NCBI RefSeq assembly: GCF_017876405.1
Contig: NZ_JAGINW010000001.1
Location: 10,615,203-10,679,202, forward strand
Length of the DNA: 64,000 nt
Direction: 5' to 3'
Source: Kibdelosporangium banguiense
Lineage (GTDB): Bacteria; Actinomycetota; Actinomycetes; Mycobacteriales; Pseudonocardiaceae
Positions within the stretch are counted from its first letter, which is position 1. Each line of letters opens with the position of its first letter. The translations under genes and the position numbers were made by a program. Positions 54,440-63,395 of the stretch are shown in pieces. The notes beneath the pieces were generated by a model. The model worked only from the letters and a program-made list of their open reading frames with translations. It searched no databases and had not been told where the DNA came from.

Positions 54440-55338
54440 TTACGGCACCAAGACGATTTTCCCGCGTGCGTGCCCCCGCTCGACCAGGGCAAGGGCCTCG
54501 CGGGCCTCGTCGAGCGACCGCACCTCGGTGATATGCGAGTCCAGTTCGCCCGCGGCCACCAGCCGGGCCAGCTCAGTCAGCACCCGGTACTCCGATCGCG
54601 CGTCACATCTCGCCCACCGAGTTGCCCGACCAGCGACTTGTCCGCGACAGAGAACAACCGGTCCGGCGGGACCAGAGCCGCGACCGTGCGCAGAGCGTCC
54701 CCACCGACCAGGTCGAACACACCGTCGATGGCCTTTGGCGCCACAGCCCGAATCCGGTCCACAACACCGTCCCCATACGCCACGGCAACCGCGCCGAGCC
54801 CGGCGATGAAATCGTGCTTGGCACGGCTTGCCATCCCGATGACACGGATCCCACGCAGCCGGGCGAGTTGCAGCAGCGGCACACCGACGCCACCACCTGC
54901 CCCATTCACCAACAGTGTCGCCCCTTCAGGCAGGGCAAGTTGCTCCAAGGCGTCATACGCGGTGCCGGCCGCGACCGGGAGCACGGCAGCGGCCTCCGGC
55001 GAAACCCCGTCCGGCCGATGTGCGGCGAACCCAGCCGTGATCAGGGCCTGCTCGGCCCACCCACCGACCATTCCGGGGCAACCACCGAACACTTCGTCGC
55101 CAGGCGCGAAACCGCTCACGCCGGAACCGAGCCGCACTACGGTCCCGGCAACCTCACGGCCCAGCACTGCGGAACGCGTGTCGCCGTAGGCGCCCTCCCT
55201 CAGCCGCCAATCCCCCGGGTTCACCCCGGCTGCCCGCACCCGGACGAGCAACTCGCCCGGCCCCGGCTCCGGAACCGGCACGTCCAAGAACGACTCCTGC
55301 TCAGGACCACCCACCTGCACGAACCCGTGCGCCCGCAC
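54440..55338 (-). pseudogene. Zinc-type/quinone oxidoreductase (MDR family), frameshifted near the C-terminus
   Basis: N-terminal GroES-like part with G-V-N-P-G-D-W and a Rossmann motif G-A-G-G-G-V-G. The main frame reads to R-D-R-S-T-G-C-stop at 54577, but the expected end (V-L-T-E-L-A-R-L-V-A-A-G to K-I-V-L-V-P) continues in another frame to TAA at 54440. A one-base change near 54580-54590, by a GGG run, explains both. It is either a pseudogene or a sequencing error. Start taken as GTG 55338 behind GGAGG. Confidence 0.75.
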
Positions 55339-55396
55339 GCTCACCTCCACAGCCGACCGGCAACGTATCCGAGCCAGCGGCCGCTGTACACGACTG

Positions 55397-55409
55397 TCCG
55401 CATTGCGGA
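55397..55409. promoter_or_regulatory. Perfect operator palindrome TCCGCATTGCGGA upstream of second IclR gene
   Basis: Reverse complement of the module palindrome. It ends 10 nt before the IclR-family start (55420) and 59 nt from the divergent oxidoreductase start, so it suggests autoregulation and identifies the regulator type for the other copies. Confidence 0.6.
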
Positions 55410-55419
55410 CCATGGACAG

Positions 55420-56262
55420 GTGCCCGAGACCCGTGATCGAAACTCTGTCCAGTCGGTGGAGAAGGCGATGCGGTTGCTGCACGTCCTCGGCCGAGCCGGT
55501 ACGCCATTGCCCCCAGGCGAACTGGCGGCGGCGACAGGACTGAGCAACACCGCGGCACATCGCTTGCTGCGCGCCCTCGAGAAGGGAGGCGCGGTCGCTC
55601 GAATCGGTGACGGCCGCTACGCCATCGGTTTCCTCGCTCACGAACTCGCGGCACGCGCCGATCCACATGGACACATCCGGCTCGCGGCGACCGGGCCGAT
55701 GCTGACCCTCCAGGAACAATGCGGCGGCGAAACGGTCGGCATCTACGTCCCCGTGAACTCCGCCGAGTTCATGTGTATCGAGACCATCCCGAGCAAGCAC
55801 GGGATCAGGTACATGGAGGTGCTCTATCGGCCGATCACCATCGGCCGGGGCGCCACAAGCCTGGTGTTTCTCGCCGCGATGGAGGATCGGTACGGCCACG
55901 ACGCCCTGCTCAGCTACCTGCATGGCATCCCCGACCATCTCCGCCCATTCCCGGCCGCCGAACTCGCCGACCGGGTCCACTACGTCATCACCAACGGGTA
56001 TGCCGAGTCCGAAGGCACCCGGGTTCCGGGCCTCACCTCGCTCTCGGCGCCCATCCGCGGCAGGCTCGGTGGAACCCTTGGCGCCCTGACGCTGTCGTGG
56101 CCGTCCGGGCGGGCGGATCGGGCGACCCTCCCCGACTGGACACACCGCCTTCGCGCCGCCACGGCAGCCGTCGCCGAACGCCTCTCCAGCGAGTTCCCAG
56201 GCGACGCCGCCGCCAGCACGTACGGGCACCTCACAAACGCGGCTGCGCCCGCCCGACAGTAA
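55420..56262 (+). CDS. IclR family transcriptional regulator, second copy
   Basis: 280 residues from GTG 55420, chosen by alignment with the paralogue at 39443-40243 (both have R-D-R-N-S-V-x-S-V-E-K-A-M). HTH: L-A-A-A-T-G-L-S-N-T-A-A-H-R-L; effector domain: C-G-G-E-T-V-G-I-Y. The long upstream frame only shadows the oxidoreductase. With so little 5' space after the operator it may be leaderless. Confidence 0.88.
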   Translation: MPETRDRNSVQSVEKAMRLLHVLGRAGTPLPPGELAAATGLSNTAAHRLLRALEKGGAVARIGDGRYAIGFLAHELAARADPHGHIRLAATGPMLTLQEQCGGETVGIYVPVNSAEFMCIETIPSKHGIRYMEVLYRPITIGRGATSLVFLAAMEDRYGHDALLSYLHGIPDHLRPFPAAELADRVHYVITNGYAESEGTRVPGLTSLSAPIRGRLGGTLGALTLSWPSGRADRATLPDWTHRLRAATAAVAERLSSEFPGDAAASTYGHLTNAAAPARQ

Positions 56263-56344
56263 TCGACGTTGGCGACGACCACATTGGACGATTTCCCAAT
56301 ATCAATCCAAAGAGGACACCGTCTCGTTCGTTCGCCTCGACGGA

Positions 56345-56395
56345 GACCATTGAACGATAGAAAACTGAGATGGCTACATGCCTCAACGGCATGAC
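56345..56395 (+). repeat. 51-nt dispersed repeat, copy 2
   Basis: Matches 30590-30640 at about 40 of 51 positions. Here it overlaps the 3' end of a broken hydrolase gene and no gene starts nearby, so it may mark the edge of a lost cluster. Confidence 0.55.
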
Positions 56396-57161
56396 TGTCC
56401 GAGGAACTCCACGACGAGGGAACTCGACAATGGCCTACACTCCTCGAAGTACGCATGCCGCGCGCCCGCGAAAATGTGCGCTCGCGCCTGCGGAATACGC
56501 TCTGCGAGCAACTGAGCGTTGGCCACCGGTGCCAGCACGTCGTCGTCACCGTGAAGGATCAGTGTGGACGCGGCGATGTCGGGGAGAACGTCCCAGGCGT
56601 CGTGGGAATTGCTCGCCAGGAGATGACCGCGCACGGCGTGCGGCGGCATGCCGTGATCGCCGAGAGTCGTGTACGGACCGGGATTCTCCGCACGCCATCC
56701 TGGCGTGTACATCATGTCCACGAGCGCGGTCCGCGAATCGGGCCGAACCAGCGCGCGCCGGACTTCGTTGGTCCGCTCGATGCCATGCACACCTCCAGCC
56801 GATGTACAGCCGAGGACCAGCCGTCGCACCCGATGCGGATAGACCGCGGCGACCCATTGCGCGACCCGCCCACCCATGGACGTGCCGTAGACATCTGCCT
56901 GATCTACACCGAGTTTGTCCAGAACGGCGATCGCGTCATCCGCGAAACCTCGCGTCGAGTACGGCACATCGGGTTTGTCGCTCGCTCCAGTCCCCCTGTA
57001 GTCCATCGTGATCGTGCATCCAGAAAATCCGCACGAACACGGTCCCACCACGTGTGGTTGTTGGCTTGGCCAGCCAGTAGAAGGAGCGGCCGCCCGGCAC
57101 CGCGCCGTTGACAGGCAAGATGTGTGCCGTCTTCGGCCTGAGCGTAGCCATGCTCAGTCAT
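56383..57161 (-). pseudogene. Alpha/beta hydrolase, frameshifted
   Basis: N-terminal part from ATG 57161 (AGGAAGG upstream) reads to about V-R-A-D-F; the rest (T-I-T-M-D-Y-R-G-T-G-A-S-D, nucleophile G-T-S-M-G-G, His in G-A-R-H-A-Y-F) is in a second frame ending at 56383. Adding one T to the TTTT run at 57024-57027 joins the two halves into a normal hydrolase of about 258 residues. A real mutation or an assembly error. Confidence 0.75.
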
Positions 57162-57323
57162 GACTGTCCTTCCTCGACCCGGGCGGTCAACGATAATCCG
57201 TTGTGGACGACCGTGCGGACCCTGCGCTTGCCGAAAATCTCATCCGTGCTGGTCAGATGCTGTACACGGTGAATCAGCACCATCCACTTACCGTTCGGCG
57301 GCCCTACGGCAGGATGACCGGCC

Positions 57324-58122
57324 GTGCTGCTACGACTTGCCTACCTCGGCCTCACCAACACCTTCGCCCTGCTCCGACTGCTCCCGATGAGCGACAGGGA
57401 CAAAGACATCGAGATCCTGGCATTGCGCCACCAGATCGGAATGCTGCAGCGGCAACTCGGTCACACGCGGGCACGGTTCAGTCCAGCCGACCGGGCGTTG
57501 CTCGCCGCACTCCTGCACCGATTACCACGCCAGACGTTGCACAGACTCCGCCTGCTGGTACGCCCGGACACTATCCTTCGCTGGCACCGCGACCTGCTCC
57601 GCCGACGCCACGCCACGGCGTCCCGACCGAAACGACCCGGCCGACCGCGCACCATACGGTCCATTAGAGTCCTGGTCCTACGCTTGGCCAAGGAGAACAC
57701 GAACTGGGGCTACCGCCGGATCCACGGCGAACTCCTCGTCCTGGGCGTGAAAGTCGCCGCATCCACCGTGTGGCAGATCCTCACCGACGCGAGCATCGAC
57801 CCGGCGCCCAATCGCACATCCAGCACCTGGGCCCAATTCCTGCGCTCCCAAGCCGAGGTCCTGCTGGCCTGCGACTTCTTCGAAACCGTCACCCTCACCG
57901 GCGCCCGGATGTACGTGCTAGCCGTGATCGAACACGCGCAGCGCCGGATCCGCATCCTCGGCGCCACACCACATCCGACCGCAGCATGGGTGGCCCAAGT
58001 TGTCCGCAACCTCATCATGGACCTCGACAACACTGGCCGCCGCGCCCGGTTCCTGATCCGCGATCGGGACGGCAAGTTCCCTCCCCTGTTCGACACCATC
58101 CTTGCCGACGCCGACATCCAAG
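57324..58122 (+). pseudogene. Truncated DDE integrase/transposase (IS3-like rve fold)
   Basis: From GTG 57324 the product matches, over ~265 residues, the intact integrase at 61.3 kb: N-W-G-Y-R-R-I-H-G-E-L, first Asp in A-C-D-F-F, second Asp in R-D-R-D-G-K. It breaks off after D-A-D-I-Q, before the third catalytic Glu; what follows in frame is unrelated. Confidence 0.8.
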
Positions 58123-58283
58123 GTCGAGATCAGGGGTCGCAGTTCTCTGTCCGTTGCGGTGCTTGTGTTCGAGCGAGAGAACGGAGTGCCGCGCCGCTGA
58201 GTTCAGCTCGGCTGATTTGCCGTCGTTGCCGTCACGGCGGCAAGCGCACGTCGATGGCGGCAACGACGGCATGTCTAGGTCAC

Positions 58284-58728
58284 CTATGCTGCGATCGCGT
58301 CAGCCAGGCGGGCGAGATCTTCGGCCTCTCCTGGGGCCATTCCAATCCCTGTCTGCCGGTACAGGTGCGTCTGACCGTCCAGCCAGCTGGTGAATCCGGC
58401 GGCTGCCTCTGGGCCGGTGAGATTCAGGGCGGTACCGACCTGGTGCCAGTCCCTGACTGCGTGGGCCCGCAACAGTTGGGCCACTGTCACCCATCGGCCT
58501 GCTGTGACCTCTCGGGCAAGCCGGGTGCCTACCACGAGTTCGGTCCAGCAATCTTCGACATCGACCGGCTGTCCGGTGTGGGTCCGCGTGGACGGTGCGG
58601 TGAAGTGCGTCGCTCCACCACGCCACGAGCGTGCCAACCGGCACGTGCAAGGCTGGGTCGTGCGGGTTCCGGCTATGGAACACGGCGCTATCGACCTGCG
58701 AGTGTGGCTCGCTACTGATGTTCGTCAT
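58284..58728 (-). pseudogene. Remnant of a small integrative-element protein
   Basis: An ATG at 58728 with GGAGGGG upstream begins one frame (V-P-V-G-T-L-V-A-W-W-S-D-A); its natural continuation (T-A-G-R-W-V-T-V-A-Q-L-L-R-A-H-A-V-R-D-W) is in another frame ending at TAG 58284. A small indel near 58620 is likely. Similar short proteins occur in actinobacterial integrative elements, as I recall them; no function is known. Confidence 0.45.
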
Positions 58729-59325
58729 GGGTCCAGCTCCCCTCCAGTGTTCAAGACCCCGGCGGGGTGCCGAATCGGCGGTGGTGAGGGTGCGTCGGGC
58801 AGCGCGGACCTGGTAGCGGCCCCAGCGTTCGTTCATGCCGAACATGTCGGCAAGTTCTCTGCCGGTACACGGCAAACCGTCGGCGACGGTCTTGAGGTAT
58901 CGCTGCCGAGCCGCTTGCCGGACTGTTTCACTAGAGCTCTCGTCCCGGTCGGGTACGGCCACCAGGATCGGCGCCAGTGCCGACACGTCTGCCGCGGCCG
59001 GGCTGTTGGTCGGTCCGGTGGTTGTCGATGCCGTGCCGTCCTGCCGAGGCGTTGCCGTAGGTGCCGTGATCGACGGCAAGGCGGCATGATCGTGTGCCGT
59101 GGACGGTGCCCATTGCGGCAGCGCAACGGCAAGAGCAGATGCCGGGTGCGCGATGTCTTCTGTGCCAGGGTGTTTGCTGGCTACGTGGATTTGACTCATG
59201 AGTAGTTCGTAGGCCAGTAGCAGCGCGATCGGCGGCCAGGCGGCCACGGCTCTGCCGATCAGGGTGGGTTCGGCTGCCGCGATGTTGGCCGCCAGCGATG
59301 CCGCGATGCCCAGCGTGAGACACAC
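58729..59325 (-). pseudogene. N-terminally truncated DUF2637-like membrane/HTH protein
   Basis: About 199 codons. It opens inside hydrophobic helices (L-G-I-A-A-S-L-A-A-N-I-A, then W-P-P-I-A-L-L-L-A-Y-E-L-L), followed by a linker and an HTH-like end (G-R-E-L-A-D-M-F-G-M-N-E-R-W-G-R). An in-frame TAA immediately precedes the first codon, so the usual N-terminal helices are lost. DUF2637 proteins belong to actinobacterial integrative/conjugative elements. Confidence 0.6.
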
Positions 59326-59339
59326 TTACGCGGAAAGGC

Positions 59340-59741
59340 TCACTGACACAGAAGGCTCCACAGCTTGTAGGCCGGCGAATCGGTGTCGAAGTGAACCCAC
59401 TCGGCCTCATGCATCGGCAACTCTGCCGGAATCTCAGCCAGCAAGTTCGAAATCTCTGCTGCATGGACTTCCGGAACGTCCACCGTCACGCCGGGCAGCC
59501 CTTCCTTGATGCTCAGGAACGTTAGGGCCAAGACATCGGCTGGCGTGATCCGATTTTCCGACGATCCGACGTCGCCGCCGGTGAAGCGTTCAAAATGCCG
59601 ACCGGTGTAGAGCTCGCCGTCTGTGGCGTCCTGCGCGAAGTACCGCCGCAACGCAGAAATCGACCTGGCCCGGCGGGAATCACGGACGTAATTGTCCAGA
59701 AGCTCATGCCGGGAGGCGTAGGTTCGTGAGTCCGGCGGCAT
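59340..59741 (-). CDS. DUF6308-like protein, possibly C-terminally truncated
   Basis: 133 residues; L-D-N-Y-V-R-D, R-R-Y-F, T-G-R-H-F-E-R-F and I-T-P-A-D-V-L-A-L-T resemble DUF6308. The family is longer as I recall it, and the stop here falls at the junction with the truncated DUF2637 gene. Function unknown. Confidence 0.5.
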   Translation of the reverse strand: MPPDSRTYASRHELLDNYVRDSRRARSISALRRYFAQDATDGELYTGRHFERFTGGDVGSSENRITPADVLALTFLSIKEGLPGVTVDVPEVHAAEISNLLAEIPAELPMHEAEWVHFDTDSPAYKLWSLLCQ

Positions 59742-59782
59742 AAATTCTCGCTTCCCGGGTTACCCTGGCCAGCGGGTTGAGG

Positions 59783-59810
59783 TTGCATGTCGGATGTTTA
59801 CCCGTATGAT
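59783..59810 (+). promoter_or_regulatory. Predicted sigma-A-type promoter of the lsr2 gene
   Basis: -35 TTGCAT (59783-59788) and -10 TATGAT (59805-59810), 16 nt apart, in locally AT-rich DNA. A 5' leader of ~75 nt would follow. Confidence 0.5.
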
Positions 59811-59892
59811 CGCCTCAACTACAGATGGATTATCTACCCGCCGCACGAGCTCGTTACGTGTAGCGGTTTGAACGATTCGAGGTATAAATCTA

Positions 59893-60261
59893 ATGGCTCA
59901 GAAAGTCACCGTTCAGCTGGTGGACGACCTGGACGGCTCAGTCGCTGAGGACATCAGCACCGTCACCTTCGGCCTGGATGGGGCCAGCTACGAGATTGAC
60001 CTGACCGGCGGCAACGCCGAAAAGTTGCGGAAGAACCTGGCCGACTTCGTCGGCGCAGCCCGTCGGACCGGCGGCCGGGTCAAGCGGGGGACCGGCATCA
60101 AGGGCGCGGCTACGCCAGCGGCCAATCGCGAGCAAACGAGGGCCATCCGCGAATGGGCCCGCAAGAACGGCTTCGACTTGTCGGACCGGGGCCGCATCCC
60201 GTCCAACGTCCTGGAGGCGTTCGAGGATGCTCACAGCGGCAAGAAGGCCAAAGCTAAATAG
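59893..60261 (+). CDS. lsr2: Lsr2 family nucleoid-associated protein
   Basis: 122 residues of usual length. The N-terminal dimerisation half (V-Q-L-V-D-D-L-D-G, V-x-F-G-L-D-G) and the C-terminal AT-hook-like domain (R-x-W-A-R-K-N-G, S-D-R-G-R-I-P) are both present. Lsr2 binds AT-rich DNA and silences acquired genes. This copy sits in decayed mobile DNA and may be element-borne rather than the housekeeping copy. Confidence 0.93.
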   Translation: MAQKVTVQLVDDLDGSVAEDISTVTFGLDGASYEIDLTGGNAEKLRKNLADFVGAARRTGGRVKRGTGIKGAATPAANREQTRAIREWARKNGFDLSDRGRIPSNVLEAFEDAHSGKKAKAK

Positions 60262-60431
60262 TCCACTTGAGACCGCGAATGCGAGACTGTCCGGCGCTCG
60301 CCACAATGCAACGCCGGGCAGCCTTATTTCCATCTTGGAGTCATCGCACCTGGGTGCCGCATCAGGAAGCCCTCGAGCGCACGCAGGTCAAGAATCTGAT
60401 TGCCCTTCAAGATCTTTCCGGCAACGGACCT

Positions 60432-60560
60432 TGTACCGCTCGAAAAGTCATCGCTGCACGTCAAGCGGCGTAGTGGTACTCGTTGACGAGCCCATTGAGG
60501 ATACCGGTGCGGAGCAACGTGCGGGTGTTGGCTCCATGCGCTGGGCTGGTGGGGCGACGA
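60432..60560 (-). mobile_element. Fragment of the right end of an insertion sequence (inverted)
   Basis: Begins with the terminal repeat TGTACCGCTCGAAAAG and continues as the reverse complement of the end of the IS at 61185-62364. On the minus strand it encodes the integrase C-terminus (N-E-Y-H-Y-A-A-stop). The rest of this copy is gone. Confidence 0.8.
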
Positions 60561-61051
60561 TCTTGAGCTACATGATCAACGACGGCAGTATGGCCAGAAT
60601 CAGCAGGGTCGGCAGTGCGGCTATGCACAACACGATGTAGCACGCCTCCAACCGGCTGGACCAGCTGTTCGGTCTGCGAGCCATGAAGATCACGATCTAT
60701 CACTGGATTTCAATGCGCGAACGGCCTCGTGGATTCTCAACGTGACCATGTGTGGGGGCGTGCCAAGAAACGGTGGCGACTTCGTTCGCGGTTCGATCAT
60801 GGAGATATGTTTGCTCGAGGGCTTCGCGTTGCGCCTACGAAAGCCGGTGGGGCGCACGGTGGCTGCACGATCGCGGCCCGAGTCCGGTTCGGCAGCATGG
60901 CGATACCGTACGCGCACATGGTCACAACCGCCCCCGAAGCATTTGTCCAATACGTGACAGTTGCCGAATATGGCCAGAAATGGGATCCGTGAATAGTCGT
61001 CCCACTCGAACGACGCGGTGCGGTCGGTCGGACATAACACCCGCACCAACC
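60561..61051. other. No supported gene; debris between IS fragments
   Basis: Several overlapping open frames exist on both strands, but none has a recognisable family, RBS or preferred start. Probably non-coding mobile-element debris. Confidence 0.4.
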
Positions 61052-61083
61052 TGTACCGCTCAAAAAGTCGTTGTTGCACGTTG
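61052..61083. repeat. Diverged IS terminal repeat
   Basis: Begins TGTACCGCTCaAAAAG and stays similar to the 60432 fragment for ~30 nt (GTCGTTGTTGCACGTTG against GTCATCGCTGCACGTCA). It is an older end of the same IS type. Confidence 0.6.
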
Positions 61084-61184
61084 CCCCGTGCTCGAATACG
61101 AGCACGGGGACAGAGCGCAAATTGCGGTGAGCATGTACGGCTCGCTGTGGGCGTATCAAGGGCTACTCTGGGACCGGTGAACCT

Positions 61185-62364
61185 TGTACCGCTCGAAAAG
61201 CCGTAGCGCCTGGTCAGGACACCAAGCAAGCGTTGAGATCGCTGGCCCAGCGATCGTGTCATTGCTGTATCACCTGACCCGACGACTGCTGTCCGTCCCC
61301 GCGATGTTGCTGCACCGCGACACCACCAAGGACGCCGAACTGCTTGCACTCCGACATGAGAACGCCGTCCTCCGCCGCCAGATCACCGGCCAAGTCCGAT
61401 ACGAACCAGCAGACCGTTTCTGGTTCGCCACGGTGTCCTCGCTACTCCCCCGACGCCGCTGGCACGAGATCTTCCCCGTCCAACCCGCAACGATCCTCAC
61501 CTGGCATCGCAGATTCATCGCCTGGAAGTGGGACTACAGCGCACGCCGGGGCTCCACTGGACGACCACCCACCCGCTCAGCGATCAAGAAGCTCGTCCTT
61601 CGCCTGGCCGACGAAAATCCGCGTTGGGGGCACAGGAGGATCCAAGGCGAGCTGGCCGGGCTCGGGCATAAGATCGCTGCTTCAACAGTGTGGGAGATCC
61701 TGAAGTCCGGCGGCGTCGATCCCGCCCCACGCCGAGCCGGTCCCACGTGGAAACAGTTCCTGGCCAACCAGGCCCGCGGCATCCTCGCGGCAGACTTCTT
61801 CCACCTCGACACCGCGCTCGGCAAACGCCTCTACGCCCTGGTGCTCCTCGAACACGGCACACGACGACTACACATCGCCGGCATCACCGAACACCCCACC
61901 CAAGACTGGACAACCCAACAGGCCCGCAACCTCACCACCGATCTCGGCACAGAACTGGGCGCGCTCCGCTTCCTGCTCCGCGACCGCGACCGCAAATACT
62001 CGGCCGCCTTCGACGCCGTCTTCCAAGCCGAAGACATCAACCTCCTGACCAGCGCACCCCAAGCACCGAAGATGAACGCACACTGCGAACGCCTCATCAG
62101 AACCCTCCGCAACGAGGTCTGCGACCACATGCTCATCCTCAACGAGACACACGCCCGACACGTCCTCGCCGAGTACCAACGGCACTACAACCAACACCGG
62201 CCCCACCAGGCCCGACAACAACGACCACCCGAACCTCACCCACAGCACGAACGAACGCACGGAGTCAACGCCCGTACGTTGCTACGCACCCGCGTCCTCA
62301 ATGGACTCATCAACGAATACCACTACGCGGCTTGACGTGCAGCGATGACTTTTCGAGCGGTACA
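61185..62364 (+). mobile_element. Intact 1.18-kb insertion sequence with 16-bp perfect terminal inverted repeats
   Basis: Bounded by TGTACCGCTCGAAAAG (61185-61200) and its exact reverse complement (62349-62364). One integrase gene fills it. No clear target duplication flanks it. It cuts into an IS110-type transposase gene on its right. Confidence 0.85.
61256..62335 (+). CDS. DDE integrase/transposase of the insertion sequence
   Basis: 359 residues from GTG 61256. HTH-like N-terminal part, then an rve catalytic domain with Asp in L-A-A-D-F-F, Asp in R-D-R-D-R-K-Y and Glu in M-N-A-H-C-E-R-L. All three acidic residues are present, so it may be active. Related to IS3/IS481-type integrases without an OrfA. 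Confidence 0.88.
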   Translation: MSLLYHLTRRLLSVPAMLLHRDTTKDAELLALRHENAVLRRQITGQVRYEPADRFWFATVSSLLPRRRWHEIFPVQPATILTWHRRFIAWKWDYSARRGSTGRPPTRSAIKKLVLRLADENPRWGHRRIQGELAGLGHKIAASTVWEILKSGGVDPAPRRAGPTWKQFLANQARGILAADFFHLDTALGKRLYALVLLEHGTRRLHIAGITEHPTQDWTTQQARNLTTDLGTELGALRFLLRDRDRKYSAAFDAVFQAEDINLLTSAPQAPKMNAHCERLIRTLRNEVCDHMLILNETHARHVLAEYQRHYNQHRPHQARQQRPPEPHPQHERTHGVNARTLLRTRVLNGLINEYHYAA

Positions 62365-62733
62365 CGCTGCCCGGGACAGCGGGAGTCCGCCGGCCGGAAG
62401 GGATCGGCCAAGCCGCGCAAGGGGTCGCCGTGGCTGGCCGAGACGCTCACCGAGTGCGCGTGGGCGGCGGTCAAGACCAAGGGCACCTACCTGTCTGCCT
62501 ACTACCGGGTGGTGATGCGTCGTCAGGGTAAGCAGAAGGCGATCATGGCGGTTGCCCACAAGATCCTGGTGATCGCCTGGTATCTACTGTCCACCGGCGA
62601 GCTCTATGACGATCCGGGTGGGGCCGCGTTGCGCAAGACCACGCAGGAACAAGCGCGACGCCGCGCTGTGCGGCAACTGGAGGCTCTCGGCTATCGGGTC
62701 ACCATCGCCCCTCGGGAAGGCCACGCGGCCTGA
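62365..62733 (+). pseudogene. C-terminal remnant of an IS110/IS116/IS902-type transposase
   Basis: Reads G-S-P-W-L-A-E-T-L-T-E-C-A-W-A-A, then A-H-K-I-L-V-I-A-W-Y-L-L, typical of the C-terminal transposase_20 region. The N-terminal part is missing where the insertion sequence ends. Confidence 0.8.
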
Positions 62734-63155
62734 CCTCGTAGGTTCCGGAAATTTTCGGAGCAGCAGGAGTGGGGCCGGTCAAGGGGTGCTGCTGACCTTG
62801 TTTTGGTCTTTCTGTCTGGGTTGTGGGCGCGCCGAGGTGAGGCGTCGGGGTCAAGGCTCAGGCGGAGCCCGACCGCGTTACGGCCGGAGGGCCTTGACCC
62901 TCTTTGCCAGGCTCGTGTGAGACACCCGGTGTGAGTACCGGGGTTCCTGACCAAGGGCGGGATCGGAGATCCTTGTGTACGTGTCCACCCCGTCTGACGA
63001 CCAGCCCAGCCCGTCGACCCCGGCCGCCCAAGCTGCCCGAGGTGGCCTGGATCAACCAACCCATCGAACAACCACAGCCAACCTCATAGGCACAAACCGT
63101 CTCAATTGGACTTGACAACTACCGTGACGCCGGTGCCGGGCTATGACCCGCAACC
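62734..63155. other. No gene recognised
   Basis: GC-rich stretch after the transposase remnant. Open frames here look like shadows; no RNA, repeat or promoter was recognised. Confidence 0.4.
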
Positions 63156-63395
63156 GTTGAGCGTGTTGTTCGGCAGCGGGAGCGCTTCCCGCCCCGTCCC
63201 GCCGAGCAGTGGTGGCCGCATACCGCGCAGACGCCGGAGGAAACCGTCTGGAGGCTGACCTCCCCACCGTTTCTTCCCGAGGCCAAGCCAACCGGGCGGG
63301 ACGGCGGCGCGGGGGTCGTCAAGCTGCTGCGCTGGCTGTCCTCGTTTCCCGGCCGCACTTGGCAGGAACGCGGGCTGGCCAGCGGAGCCGAGCCC
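63156..63395 (+). pseudogene. N-terminal fragment of a tyrosine recombinase (integrase)
   Basis: An open stretch encodes T-P-E-E-T-V-W-R-L-T-S-P-P-F and then L-L-R-W-L-S-S-F-P-G-R-T-W-Q-E-R-G-L-A-S-G-A, resembling the N-terminal region of actinobacterial site-specific integrases. No start or catalytic domain is present. Confidence 0.5.

Noticed and set aside
60690..61349. 219-codon minus-strand frame in the IS debris
   Set aside because: Crosses IS ends and has no recognised domain or RBS.
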